Source: Alkalihalobacillus pseudalcaliphilus
GTDB taxonomy: Bacteria; Bacillota; Bacilli; Bacillales; Bacillaceae_D
Direction of reading: 5' to 3'
NCBI RefSeq assembly: GCF_028610675.1
Contig: NZ_JAQQWS010000015.1
Location: forward strand, 1 to 64,000
DNA length: 64,000 bases
Made by a program: the position numbers and the translations under genes. Below the pieces are notes generated by a model, which was not told the origin of the DNA, did no database searches, and saw nothing but the letters and a program-made list of their open reading frames with translations. Below are positions 26,102-35,405 of the stretch, one piece after another; positions within the stretch are counted from its first letter, which is position 1; the number at the start of each line of letters is the position of its first letter.

Positions 26102-27817
26102 CTAAACTAAACTTCCACCCTCGCTTCGGTATTTTAAAATACCTTCTGCCGCTCGGTAAGCAAGGGCTCCTACTGTTCCAGTTGGATTATATCCACTGTT
26201 ATGGGCAAATGCAGAAGCTCCAACTACAAAGATATTCTCAGCATCCCACATCTGCAAATAATTATTAACAGCAGAGGTAGCTGGATCAGAACCCATAATA
26301 ACACCACCTGTATTGTGTGTCGTTTGGTATGGAACAATGTCATAATGCTCTAGATTTGCTCGTTCGCTAATCTCTGAAGCTCCCATCTCTAACATAATTT
26401 CATCTAAGCGCTCGCCAATATAGTGATATAAATTTCGATCTTGATCAGTAAAGTTATAAGTCATCCGTAATAACGGAATACCATATGCATCCGTATAGGT
26501 CGGATCAAGGTCGAGATAGTTTTCACGTACAGGCATAGAAGCACCCTGGGCTGAAATACTGATTGACCTCGTATAATAATTGATGGAAGCCGCCTTAAAC
26601 TCTTTCCCCCAACTTGGCGTCCCTGCGGGAACAGGATTGGATGCAATAGGTCTTGCTCCTGTTTGTGTACAGGCAATATTACCACCATGAATAAAATCGA
26701 GATTAGAATGGTCAAAGAAATCTCCATTAAAATCATCGATATTTGCCCCTAATGCTCCTGCTCCCATATAAGAATTAAAGCGATCATCATCAAAGAAGCC
26801 TGTCACACCTGGCAATAATTGATAGCAATAATTCTTACCGATAACACCTTCACCGGTTTCAGGGTTATACGGACGACCTATATTCGATGTTAATAATAAA
26901 CGAGTATTTGTCATGACATAGCCCGTTAAAATGACAACATCAGCTGGTTGAATAAACTCTTCCTTTGTTTTGACATCAATAAATCGAACACCTGTCGCTT
27001 TGCCTCCCTCATAAATGACTTCCGTGACGTTGGCAAAGTTACGCAACTCAAAATTCCCTGTTTCCTTTGCAAAAGGGATAACCGCTACAGTTGGATCTCC
27101 TTTTGCCCCATATTCACAGCCAAATCGCTCACAGAAACCACAATACTGACAGGCGGGTAATGTTGCCCCATATTGATTTTCGTAAGTTTGACTCATATTA
27201 GATGAAGGAACATGACTTGGATGATACCCCAAATTCGTTGTCGCTTCTTTAAACTTTCTAATAATCGGCGTATCCTTCATCGGTGGATTCGGATACTCAT
27301 TCGCTCGTTCGGGTAAAAGAGGGTTAGGCTCTCCACTAATACCAGCGGCACGCTCAAATTCATAAAAATATGGCTCTAACTCTTCATACGTGATTCCCCA
27401 ATCTTGTAATTGTAGGCCAAGCTGATTAATTTTATCTTCTCCATACTTTTCAATGGTTTGCGACCGGATTTCAAAATCATACGGTAAAAAACGATACGTT
27501 TGTCCATTCCAATGCACACCTGAACCGCCCGAACCTTCTCCCAGTAAAAAAGAACCAATTTGTCGCATTGGCAAAGCTTGCTCGTCTAAATGATGTCTAA
27601 ACGTAATCGTTTCCTTCGATAAATCCTGCATCAGTTCATAACGCATCGCATAGCGTAGTTCATCATGAACGACAAAATAGTCTTTTAAGTCTCTTGCCTT
27701 ACCACGTTCTAGACCAAGTACTTCAACACCCTCTTTAGCTAACTCGGCAGCAATAATACTTCCTGTCCAACCCATACCAACGATAACAGCTTCCTTTTTC
27801 GGTAATTCTGTTGCCAT
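26102..27817 (-). CDS. GMC oxidoreductase (gluconate 2-dehydrogenase flavoprotein-like)
   Basis: The 571-residue flavoprotein has the FAD-binding GMGWTGSIIAAELAKEG motif near residue 14. GEGSGGSGVHWNG is the GMC signature region, a CQYCGFCERFGCEYGAKG cysteine cluster lies in the middle, and HNTGG and HNSGYNPTGTVGALAYR at the C-terminus hold the catalytic His/Asn. These fit the large subunit of membrane gluconate or sugar dehydrogenases. It follows the Tat-signal subunit gene by 16 bases. It has no signal of its own, so it is probably exported as a complex with that subunit. No cytochrome c subunit is present. Confidence 0.9.
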   Translation of the reverse strand: MATELPKKEAVIVGMGWTGSIIAAELAKEGVEVLGLERGKARDLKDYFVVHDELRYAMRYELMQDLSKETITFRHHLDEQALPMRQIGSFLLGEGSGGSGVHWNGQTYRFLPYDFEIRSQTIEKYGEDKINQLGLQLQDWGITYEELEPYFYEFERAAGISGEPNPLLPERANEYPNPPMKDTPIIRKFKEATTNLGYHPSHVPSSNMSQTYENQYGATLPACQYCGFCERFGCEYGAKGDPTVAVIPFAKETGNFELRNFANVTEVIYEGGKATGVRFIDVKTKEEFIQPADVVILTGYVMTNTRLLLTSNIGRPYNPETGEGVIGKNYCYQLLPGVTGFFDDDRFNSYMGAGALGANIDDFNGDFFDHSNLDFIHGGNIACTQTGARPIASNPVPAGTPSWGKEFKAASINYYTRSISISAQGASMPVRENYLDLDPTYTDAYGIPLLRMTYNFTDQDRNLYHYIGERLDEIMLEMGASEISERANLEHYDIVPYQTTHNTGGVIMGSDPATSAVNNYLQMWDAENIFVVGASAFAHNSGYNPTGTVGALAYRAAEGILKYRSEGGSLV

Positions 27818-27833
27818 TTATACATACCCCCTT

Positions 27834-28604
27834 TTAATGATGATTCGTATAACTTCTTAAACTACTAGGCTCATACTCCACAAACTCTTCGGCTTCAATA
27901 TTATTTAAATAGCTCATCTGATGACCCGGGAAGCCCTTCATAAGCCAACCCTGCATATTTTTATTTCCTCCGTAGGCCGGATCTGCATAAGCTCCTTCTA
28001 ATGTCGCTGCACGTAGTAAGCGGAAAAAGGTATCGGATGTCACACCATGCATGTCGACTTCTCCATTGGCAAAAACGGTCAATATTTCGTCCTGCTGCTC
28101 TCCTTCCAACTCATTAAATAATGCTCCATCATATTGGTCTGCACTATACTTTTGCATAGCTGTTATTCCTTCATCAAATACTTCATGCCTTAATAAGGCG
28201 GTTTGATAACCTTGGAACTGCGAGCCTGGATAAAAAGGACCTTGCATATACTCCTTCGTATTATGTCCCCACGCTCCCGCTAATTGATGATCAATGAAGA
28301 AAGGGACTCCCAAGCCGATCGCACCTGGACCATTCTCATCTTCTGGAAATATTCTTTCACAGGCGGCTTCTAATACAGCAAACCTTTCTAAATTAGAAAA
28401 ATAAAGAGGAGCTTGCTGATAGTTAACCGCATCACCAGTTTGCTCTCCATCAGTCTCCGGGTTAACCGTTTGATTGCCACCATTTGTGTTAGCCCCGATT
28501 AAACCACCAATGATCCCTCCACCTACTAAACCACCAGCAACTAAGCCAGAATTCTTAATGAATCGTCTCCTTGACATGGTCGATTTTTGTTCTTGCTCTG
28601 CCAA
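27834..28604 (-). CDS. Gluconate 2-dehydrogenase subunit 3 family protein with Tat signal
   Basis: The 256-residue protein opens with MSRRRFIKNSG and a glycine-rich hydrophobic stretch, a clear twin-arginine signal. The mature part (from about residue 60) matches the small subunit of gluconate 2-dehydrogenase, with LEAACERIFPEDENGPGA and the C-terminal KGFPGHQMSY. The start is a TTG behind AAGGGGTG. It is the first gene of a two-gene operon with the flavoprotein and likely carries it out of the cell through the neighbouring TatAC. Confidence 0.88.
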   Translation of the reverse strand: MAEQEQKSTMSRRRFIKNSGLVAGGLVGGGIIGGLIGANTNGGNQTVNPETDGEQTGDAVNYQQAPLYFSNLERFAVLEAACERIFPEDENGPGAIGLGVPFFIDHQLAGAWGHNTKEYMQGPFYPGSQFQGYQTALLRHEVFDEGITAMQKYSADQYDGALFNELEGEQQDEILTVFANGEVDMHGVTSDTFFRLLRAATLEGAYADPAYGGNKNMQGWLMKGFPGHQMSYLNNIEAEEFVEYEPSSLRSYTNHH

Positions 28605-28720
28605 AGACCATCACCCCTTACAAAAATTTAACTTTCTTGGTTACAATCTCCCCTCTAAATACCAATTTTATGTAGTTTTTATATTGGAAAAATAATCCAA
28701 ACTTATAATGAACACCACAA

Positions 28721-28756
28721 CAAAAAGACTCCCCTAGAGCATCTCCTAAGGAAGCC
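28721..28756 (-). terminator. Terminator of the beta-glucoside operon
   Basis: Near-complementary arms GACTCCCCTAG and CCTAAGGAAGCC close on a short loop and lead into TTTTTG on the minus strand, directly after the GH1 gene. Confidence 0.65.
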
Positions 28757-28762
28757 TTGTCA

Positions 28763-30118
28763 TTATTTTACTGATATTTGCATCGATAGTTCTCTCTTAC
28801 TGACTATTTCTTGATACCTTCTAGCACTGTCCTTCCAGTACCGCTTTTGAGTATTAAAATCGACATACATAATGCCGAACCGCTTCTCATAACCAAAAGC
28901 CCATTCAAAGTTATCAAATAGTGACCATAAATAATATCCAGCCACCCTCTGTCCATCTTCATTTAATTCATGGATGGCTTGTAAGTGCTCCTCCAAATAT
29001 TTCGTTCTCTCCGCGTCATGAACTCGCCCATCATCAAGGAGTACATCATCATACGCTGCTCCGTTTTCTGTAATATAAATAGGAAGCTCAGTATACTCTT
29101 TACGCAAACGGTAAATTAGCTCTTTAAATTCTTTTGGAGATACATCCCAACCCATCCCTGTTTTCGGATAATTGGAATAAGCCTCTGTACTTAATGTAGG
29201 AGACAGACTATCAAACTCCACTAATTCTCTCGCATAATAGTTAATTCCAAAAAAATCACACGGAATGGAAATCACCTCTAAATCATCTTTCTCTATAAAA
29301 CTAAAACTATGAACTTGCTTAGAGAATAAATTCACCATATCAGCCGGATAAGTCCCCTTAAAAATAGCATCTAAAAACCAACGATTCGTATAACCATCTT
29401 TATTATTGGCCGCGAGCTGATCCTCAAATGATTCCGATGCGGAATAAACAGGTGCTAAATTTAATGTTATACCAATTGGCTTTTGACCATGGAATTGGTT
29501 TTTATAATACTCAACAACTTTCCCATGGGAGAGCAGAATATAATGGGCAGCCTTTAAACCCTCTTCTATATTTCGATGACCCGGAGCATGCACACCAAGA
29601 TGGTAACTTAAGAAGCTCGCACACCATGGCTCATTATGAGTAATCCAGCTATCAACATATGAATCAAGCTCTTCAAAGCACTTTTGTGCATATTCTAAAA
29701 ACCAAACCACTGATTCTCTGTTGAGCCAGCCACCTTTCTCATAAGCCCACATCGGTAAATCCCAGTGATATAAAGTAGCAACAGGCTTAATGCCTGCATC
29801 GACTAGCCCTATGACTAAATTCCGATAAAATGCCATACCTGCTTCATTAAAAACACCTTGCTCAGGGAAAATACGTGGCCAAGCAATTGAAAAACGATAG
29901 GAATTAACACCAAGCTCCTTAATTAATTCAATATCTTCTTCGTATCGAATATAATGCTCACACGCAACATCCCCTGTATCTCCGTTCCTTACCTTACCAG
30001 GTTTTTTGCAGAATTCATCCCAAATAGAAGGCGTCCTTCCGTCCCGATATGTCGCACCCTCTATCTGAAAAGAAGAAGTCGCTGTCCCAAAGATAAACTC
30101 ATCATCAAATTTAAGCAA
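28763..30118 (-). CDS. Family 1 beta-glucosidase
   Basis: The 451-residue cytoplasmic enzyme has the GH1 landmarks: FGTATSSFQIEGA at the N-terminus, the acid/base Glu in THNEPWC (about 165), the nucleophile Glu in IYITENGAAYDD (about 355), and WSLFDNFEWAFGY near the end. It should hydrolyse beta-glucosides or cello-oligosaccharides taken up unphosphorylated by the ABC system encoded upstream. The start is a TTG 7 bases behind GAGGTG. It is the last gene of the operon. Confidence 0.95.
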   Translation of the reverse strand: MLKFDDEFIFGTATSSFQIEGATYRDGRTPSIWDEFCKKPGKVRNGDTGDVACEHYIRYEEDIELIKELGVNSYRFSIAWPRIFPEQGVFNEAGMAFYRNLVIGLVDAGIKPVATLYHWDLPMWAYEKGGWLNRESVVWFLEYAQKCFEELDSYVDSWITHNEPWCASFLSYHLGVHAPGHRNIEEGLKAAHYILLSHGKVVEYYKNQFHGQKPIGITLNLAPVYSASESFEDQLAANNKDGYTNRWFLDAIFKGTYPADMVNLFSKQVHSFSFIEKDDLEVISIPCDFFGINYYARELVEFDSLSPTLSTEAYSNYPKTGMGWDVSPKEFKELIYRLRKEYTELPIYITENGAAYDDVLLDDGRVHDAERTKYLEEHLQAIHELNEDGQRVAGYYLWSLFDNFEWAFGYEKRFGIMYVDFNTQKRYWKDSARRYQEIVSKRELSMQISVK

Positions 30119-30136
30119 TTCATAACACCTCGTCTA

Positions 30137-30967
30137 TTATTCTTTCACTGCACCTGCTGAAATACTACTTATGATATATTTTGATAAAAATAGAAATGCT
30201 ATCATAATAGGAATGACCGAAATCGCAATCCCTAAATACATAGCTCCTAAATTTTGTGCAACTTGCGAACCTCTTAAAGCACCCATCATCACTGGCAATG
30301 TATATTTTTCAGGACTAAATAAAACCACAAGTGGTAAGATGTAATTATTCCAAGAACCTATAAAGGTAAAAATCGCCATCGTCGCAATTGCTGGCATCAT
30401 AATAGGCATCGCGATTCGGTGGAAAATATGCAGCTCACTTGCCCCATCTATTCTTGCCGCTTCAACTAAAGACATATGCAACGTTGTAACAAGAAATTGA
30501 CGCATAAAAAAGACAACAAAAGGTGCAGCAATCGATGGTAATATTAAAGGGATATACGTATCTAAAAAGCCTAGTGTTTTTATTAAGTCAAAAAAACCGA
30601 TTAAGCCAAGCTGACCTGGGACCATCATTAAAACTAAAATGGTCACAAACAGGATATTTTTCCCTTTAAAGTTATACATGGCAAACCCATAGGCCGTCAG
30701 TGCTGAAAAATAGGAACTAAGAATCGTCACACTTACAGCGACAAATAAGCTATTAAAAAAACCACGCCAAACATTCATATAGCTAATCAGAACTTCATAG
30801 TTGTCCTTTAATGATCCACTAGGTATAAGTGTAAAGCCTTGTCGTAATATTTCACCATTCGATCTCGTTGCATTGATAATCATCATATAAAAAGGAATTA
30901 AACTAATTACCGCCAAAAGAATTAGAGCGGTGTAAATGATAACTTTTACCATTCCACGCTTTGTCAT
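30137..30967 (-). CDS. Sugar ABC transporter permease (MalG type)
   Basis: The 276-residue permease has six transmembrane helices and the EAA loop EAARIDGASELHIFHRIAMP that docks the ATPase. Its start overlaps the stop of the preceding permease in an ATGA arrangement. No ATPase is encoded in the operon, so it probably uses the shared MsmX-type ATPase common in Bacillaceae. Confidence 0.93.
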   Translation of the reverse strand: MTKRGMVKVIIYTALILLAVISLIPFYMMIINATRSNGEILRQGFTLIPSGSLKDNYEVLISYMNVWRGFFNSLFVAVSVTILSSYFSALTAYGFAMYNFKGKNILFVTILVLMMVPGQLGLIGFFDLIKTLGFLDTYIPLILPSIAAPFVVFFMRQFLVTTLHMSLVEAARIDGASELHIFHRIAMPIMMPAIATMAIFTFIGSWNNYILPLVVLFSPEKYTLPVMMGALRGSQVAQNLGAMYLGIAISVIPIMIAFLFLSKYIISSISAGAVKE

Positions 30968-31863
30968 CGCCCTGCCCCCTTATTCGTCGTATTCCTATAC
31001 ATCGATTTGAAAGTAATGTATGAGAACAAGACCGTAATCAGGAAAAGACCATAGGCAACTGCAGCAGCATAGCCAAAGTTGTTATAACGGAAGGCTTGAT
31101 TGTATAAGTAAAGAACCATGGTATTTAAGGACCCTTCTGGTGAACCTAAGCCATCAGTAATTAACATCGGTAGGTCAAAAATTTGTAGTCCACCAATTAA
31201 CGAAGTAATGAGCACATAAAGTAAAATTGGTTTTAATAACGGTAATGTTATTTTTGTAAATGTTTGGAGACGGTTGGCCCCATCAATTAATGCCGATTCA
31301 AAATAATCTTTTGATATTCCTGAAATACCTGCCATCAAGATGATAAAGGTATGACCAAACCACATCCATGCCCCGATTAGGGCAACAGACCACCTAGCAG
31401 TTGTTGGGTTGTTCAACCAATTAATCGGCTCCGATATTAAGCCTAGCTGGAGCAATAAATGATTGATGGTTCCATGGTGCCACCCTAACAAAATCCCAAA
31501 TAATAAAGCGACAGACGCTATGGTAATCAAATTAGGTAAGTAAAATACCGCTCTAAAGAAGCCAAGCCCTTTGAGCTTTAAACGAATATCAGAAAATAAC
31601 AACGCTAGCAATAAAGCAATCACAATTTGAAAGAAGAAATTAATACCCCAAATATAAATCGTATTATAAAAAGCTTGAACAAAATACGAATCAGTCAAAA
31701 GCCTAGCATAGTTGGATAAGCCGATAATATCTGGAGCACCCATACCAGAATAATTGGTAAAGCTATAGTAGAATGTAAGGATAATTGGATAAATACTAAA
31801 AATGATAAAAATGATAAAAAAGGGCAAGATAAACAAGTAGCCATAGTTGTCGACCTTTTTCAT
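30964..31863 (-). CDS. Sugar ABC transporter permease (MalF type)
   Basis: The protein of about 299 residues is a CUT1-family inner-membrane permease with six helices and the EAA loop ESALIDGANRLQTFTKITLP. I prefer the ATG at 31863, which has GAAAGG 8 bases upstream and gives the normal family length. The frame remains open to a GTG at 31944 with a poorer site. It forms the translocation channel with the MalG-type partner. Confidence 0.9.
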   Translation of the reverse strand: MKKVDNYGYLFILPFFIIFIIFSIYPIILTFYYSFTNYSGMGAPDIIGLSNYARLLTDSYFVQAFYNTIYIWGINFFFQIVIALLLALLFSDIRLKLKGLGFFRAVFYLPNLITIASVALLFGILLGWHHGTINHLLLQLGLISEPINWLNNPTTARWSVALIGAWMWFGHTFIILMAGISGISKDYFESALIDGANRLQTFTKITLPLLKPILLYVLITSLIGGLQIFDLPMLITDGLGSPEGSLNTMVLYLYNQAFRYNNFGYAAAVAYGLFLITVLFSYITFKSMYRNTTNKGAGR

Positions 31864-31955
31864 ACCAAACACCTTTCTTTGTTGAATTTTCTTTCCTTCT
31901 ACATATTCGTGGGAGTAATCTAACATATCGATAATTACCCCCACTTCACCAACGC

Positions 31956-33269
31956 TTACTCAGGTGCTTGTATATGCGGGTAGGCGTTTTTCACAAGATT
32001 ATAAAACTCTTGAATTGCTTCTTCTTTTGTCTTCGTACCCTCGACATATTCACTAACCGCATTACCAAACAACGTATCAATCTGCTGGTCATACCGTGTT
32101 ATGATATTTGGATTAATAGACTGTGCTTCTTCTAAAAAGAACGTATAGTTATTTTGTTCTGCTAAAAATGGTTCTTTAAACTCATCCTTTATTTTCTCTG
32201 TAACTGGTAAATAAGAAAGCACATCACCTGTCTGCTGCGCCCATTCCGTTAAAAACTCATCGTCATGTGTCATCATTTGAATGAAGTCCCATGCCTCATC
32301 TTTCTTTTCCGAATTTTGATAGATTCCTAACCACGTTCCACCCCAGAAATAAGGATTTGGACCACTTGTTAAGCCCCAGTCACCAATCGTTTCTTCCGTA
32401 TTTTCTTTTAAAACACTGTGAAGACCCCAAGTAGGTAGGGCAAAGGCAAATACCTCTACTTCATCTGTTGTATTTTCATCGACCTCATCCCATCCAGCGT
32501 TATAATTAATCGGTCCATCCATTGATGCAAACCAAGCCGGTGACCACTCTGGAGCGAATGCTGTATAATCCTTTTCTCTCAGCTCTTTAGCATAATCAAA
32601 ATGATTGAGTCTACCCTCAGTCATAATAAGTTCATCATTTTCATTTACCCATGCCTCAGGATTTTGACCTTGTGCAAACCAACGAATAGCCCCTTCGTCA
32701 GGGAATAAGCGATAACCTGACGCCTTTAACTTTTCACCAACCTCATACACACCATCCATTGTCGCAAACATCTCGCCTATTACTTGTGGATCATCCGTCC
32801 CTAAAACCTCACTAGCGATACTCCTTCTGTAGAAAATCCCACCTGGGGTTGTTTGCCAGGATACGGCCTTTATATCACCTTCTGAACTACGACCAAGTTC
32901 AAAAACATACTCAACATAATCATCTTTCCACTGCTCAACGTTATAGGGCTCCTGTGAAAGATTCTCCCAATAATCTTGTTCCACCCATTCCTTGATAAAA
33001 GCCAATTCCCCCGTGAAAATATCAGGGGCACCCTTACCGCTTTCTAATACAGGTCTGAGTTTCGTCGGGTAGTCCTCAATCGGTACGATCGTTAATTCAA
33101 CCTTAACACCATATTTCTCTTCATAAGCAGCAATCGCTCCTTCCTTCTCCAACTCATCTGTAAAGGACCAAATAACGAGCTTATCGCTATTACCAGAGCT
33201 AAACACATTACAAGCAGCTAATGTCATAAGGATACAAAAAGAAAAACTAATCAATAAGAGCTTTTTCAT
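31956..33269 (-). CDS. Sugar ABC transporter solute-binding lipoprotein
   Basis: The 437-residue extracellular binding protein carries a lipoprotein signal ending in LAAC, so it is anchored at the outer face of the membrane. The mature part has the CUT1 binding-protein pattern (KLVIWSFTDE, PDIFTGE, WGGTWLGIYQNS). With the GH1 enzyme in the same operon, a beta-glucoside or cello-oligosaccharide ligand is likely, though this is inferred. AGGGGG precedes the ATG. Confidence 0.93.
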   Translation of the reverse strand: MKKLLLISFSFCILMTLAACNVFSSGNSDKLVIWSFTDELEKEGAIAAYEEKYGVKVELTIVPIEDYPTKLRPVLESGKGAPDIFTGELAFIKEWVEQDYWENLSQEPYNVEQWKDDYVEYVFELGRSSEGDIKAVSWQTTPGGIFYRRSIASEVLGTDDPQVIGEMFATMDGVYEVGEKLKASGYRLFPDEGAIRWFAQGQNPEAWVNENDELIMTEGRLNHFDYAKELREKDYTAFAPEWSPAWFASMDGPINYNAGWDEVDENTTDEVEVFAFALPTWGLHSVLKENTEETIGDWGLTSGPNPYFWGGTWLGIYQNSEKKDEAWDFIQMMTHDDEFLTEWAQQTGDVLSYLPVTEKIKDEFKEPFLAEQNNYTFFLEEAQSINPNIITRYDQQIDTLFGNAVSEYVEGTKTKEEAIQEFYNLVKNAYPHIQAPE

Positions 33270-33306
33270 GGAATGTTCCCCCTAAAATTTTTGAAATTCG
33301 ATTAAC

Positions 33307-33320
33307 CGAAACCGCTTTCG
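33307..33320. promoter_or_regulatory. LacI-family operator 1 (ABC operon)
   Basis: CGAAACCGCTTTCG is a near-perfect LacI-type palindrome about 40 bases before the binding-protein start. It has the same core as the two sites at 33461 and 34561. Confidence 0.8.
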
Positions 33321-33460
33321 ACAAAAACTGATTTGTTTCTAATAAATAAAAGAATATAAAGATAGATACCAAATAAAGCGTTTACATTTCATAAGTAAGC
33401 ATCTATTTATCTACTTATTTTATATCTATATCACCCCTCTCAATGTATTTAACTTATATC

Positions 33461-33474
33461 CGAAACCGCTTTCG
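33461..33474. promoter_or_regulatory. LacI-family operator 2
   Basis: This second CGAAACCGCTTTCG lies 154 bases from operator 1, in the gap after the regulator gene. The pair could support repression by DNA looping. Confidence 0.75.
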
Positions 33475-33532
33475 AAAAATAAAAGCACAACTTATTACTC
33501 CAAACTATCCGAGTAATCAAGTCGCTTCAACA

Positions 33533-34546
33533 TTATTCCCGAACGGTCGCCGTTGAGCTTCTTACTATTAGTTCAACTGGAATGGTTAATGCTGAGTACA
33601 CTTTGCTTTTCTCATTGATTTGTTTTAGAAGAGCCTCTGCTGCACTTTCCCCCAAAAGCTCCATGTCTTGCTTAACGGTTGTTAATGCAGGTGTGACATA
33701 CTTGGCAAATTCAATATCATCAAACCCGATGATAGAAATATCTTCTGGCACGCGCAACCCTTGATTTTGGATCGCATTAATGGCCCCTATAGCCATTATA
33801 TCGCCTGATACAACTACGGCCGTTGGTGGTTGTTGTAAGCTCAATAGCTTTTGCATCGCTCTATAGCCACCCTCATGTGAAAAGTAGTGTCCATTTACGA
33901 TATAGTCTTCTGGGATTCCTTGATTGTTTGATGCCATAGCTGCCATGAAGCCTTTATATCGCTCTTGGCCAGCAAACGTATTAAAATGACCGTGTATATG
34001 AGCAATTCTCCTATGCCCCAATTGAAGTAAATGCTCAACCGCTAACTCACTACCATGCTGATTATTACTGTATACAACACTTGTCTTATGACTATGTAAA
34101 TCAAATACTACCGATGGTAAAGGAGAGTCTATCAACTTGTTGACTTCTTCATCGTCAAAATGAGTGCTGAAAATGGCGACTCCATCAACACCGCGATATT
34201 TGGCATGGTCGACATAACTCTTATTTTCTCCTCCTATACGTTTGCTTAAAAAAATAATATCGTAACCATACTTTTCAACGGCTTGTTTAAAAGCTTCAAT
34301 CACCGCATTAAAAAATGGATGCTTGACCCCAATGCCTAAATCCTCTGAGAAGATAATACCAATTGTCCACGATTTTTTAGTCGTGAGCGACCGTGCGATT
34401 GAATTAGGATAATAGCCCATCTCTTCTACAGCGTCTAAAATTTTCTTTTTTGTTTTTTCACTTACGTCAGAATAATTATTAAGTGCTCGAGAAACTGTTG
34501 TAATTGAAAAACCTGTTTTTTTGGCAATATCATAAATTGTTGTCAT
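33533..34546 (-). CDS. LacI-family transcriptional repressor
   Basis: The 337-residue protein has the N-terminal LacI helix-turn-helix (TIYDIAKKTGFSITTVSRALNN), the hinge helix NSIARSLTTKKS, and a periplasmic-binding-protein-like sensor domain ending in VELIVRSST. It lies directly upstream of the ABC-GH1 operon. It also has a matching palindrome at its own promoter, so it probably represses both itself and the operon until a beta-glucoside inducer binds. Confidence 0.95.
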   Translation of the reverse strand: MTTIYDIAKKTGFSITTVSRALNNYSDVSEKTKKKILDAVEEMGYYPNSIARSLTTKKSWTIGIIFSEDLGIGVKHPFFNAVIEAFKQAVEKYGYDIIFLSKRIGGENKSYVDHAKYRGVDGVAIFSTHFDDEEVNKLIDSPLPSVVFDLHSHKTSVVYSNNQHGSELAVEHLLQLGHRRIAHIHGHFNTFAGQERYKGFMAAMASNNQGIPEDYIVNGHYFSHEGGYRAMQKLLSLQQPPTAVVVSGDIMAIGAINAIQNQGLRVPEDISIIGFDDIEFAKYVTPALTTVKQDMELLGESAAEALLKQINEKSKVYSALTIPVELIVRSSTATVRE

Positions 34547-34560
34547 AATTAACCCTCTTC

Positions 34561-34574
34561 CGAAAGCGCTTTCG
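34561..34574. promoter_or_regulatory. LacI-family operator 3 (autoregulatory)
   Basis: CGAAAGCGCTTTCG is a perfect palindrome 15 bases upstream of the lacI-type start codon, close to the ribosome site, so it probably mediates autorepression. Confidence 0.8.
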
Positions 34575-34616
34575 TAATTTAATCTTAATTTTCTAATTAA
34601 TTTTTGTCAATGATTA

Positions 34617-34925
34617 CTTTTGTATGAAAGTTAGTGCTGATACTCGGGGTGCGGAGCTTTGCTCATCGCTCCCGAAAATCATGCTCCGAGACAATCACGT
34701 GGCACTGAGCTAATCGGCTACGCCGCTGGATCTCAGCTCTGCCACTACGTCCCACGGGAGTCTCCGCATATTTTCGTCGGCTGGTTTACTACTAATTCTC
34801 AAGTTCAAAATAATTCTTATAATATTCTAAAATGATTAAGTACAAAAAAACAAAGTGAATGAAGCGCTACCAAAGCAGAAAACAAAGGCAAGCACCACTT
34901 TCTTGCTTGTGGTTTTGCTCTTTAA
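34617..34925. repeat. Dispersed repeat R1, full copy A
   Basis: This gene-free block begins TTTTGTATGAAAGTTAGTGC and matches the element at 47451 over about 300 bases. It contains CGGAGC/GCTCCG arms. A second hairpin is closed by GGCA/TGCC, with the stem CTGAG/CTCAG and the inner CGGC/GCCG; at 47451 the corresponding stem is CCGAA/TTCGG. The 3' part carries AAAGGCAA and a TTGTGGTTTTGCTCTTTAAC block also seen near 60910. It abuts repeat R2. Confidence 0.85.
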
Positions 34926-34948
34926 CTGTTAGTACTTGATTCAATATG

Positions 34949-35255
34949 ATTTTGAGGATTCTCACATTCGGCTGTAGCCCCGCTCTTTCTGGGTATCGCT
35001 CGTAAGAGCCCCCCAAGAAGATTCAGCGCACCATACAAACAGCCACCACCAACAAAAAAGAGAGAGTAGTCACTCATCAGAATTAGCAATTAAAATCCAA
35101 TTGTTTTTGGATCGTTAGCCAAGCTTGCTTGGCTACTTCACGCGACTGCGTGAAGTTTTGAAAATCGAAATGAACCTTCAGACGAATTCATTCGTCTGTG
35201 AGGTCATTTCGATTTTCAAAAACGGACCAAAAACAAAGACCGAAATGTCAACTTA
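34949..35255. repeat. Dispersed structured repeat R2, copy A
   Basis: This copy is homologous to the two copies at 60523 and 60951 but diverged from them. It keeps every helix: the hairpin around GCTCGTAAGAGC, the outer stem GTTTTTGG/CCAAAAAC, AGCCAAGC/GCTTGGCT, CTTCACGC/GCGTGAAG, and the long GAAAATCGAAATGA arm tipped by CAGACGAA/TTCGTCTG. Differences fall mainly in loops. Together with R1 it fills most of the 859-base gap 34547-35405. Confidence 0.9.
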
Positions 35256-35405
35256 TCTCGAGAAATGTGCACCACCATGTAACTTTCTTACATAAATCAA
35301 AGTGCAAACAAATTTACTAATATAAAGGTGCATAATCAAGATAAACAAAATTCCCCAGTCAAGGCTTAAAACCAAATTTAAGTGAATCGCTAAACATATT
35401 GATAT

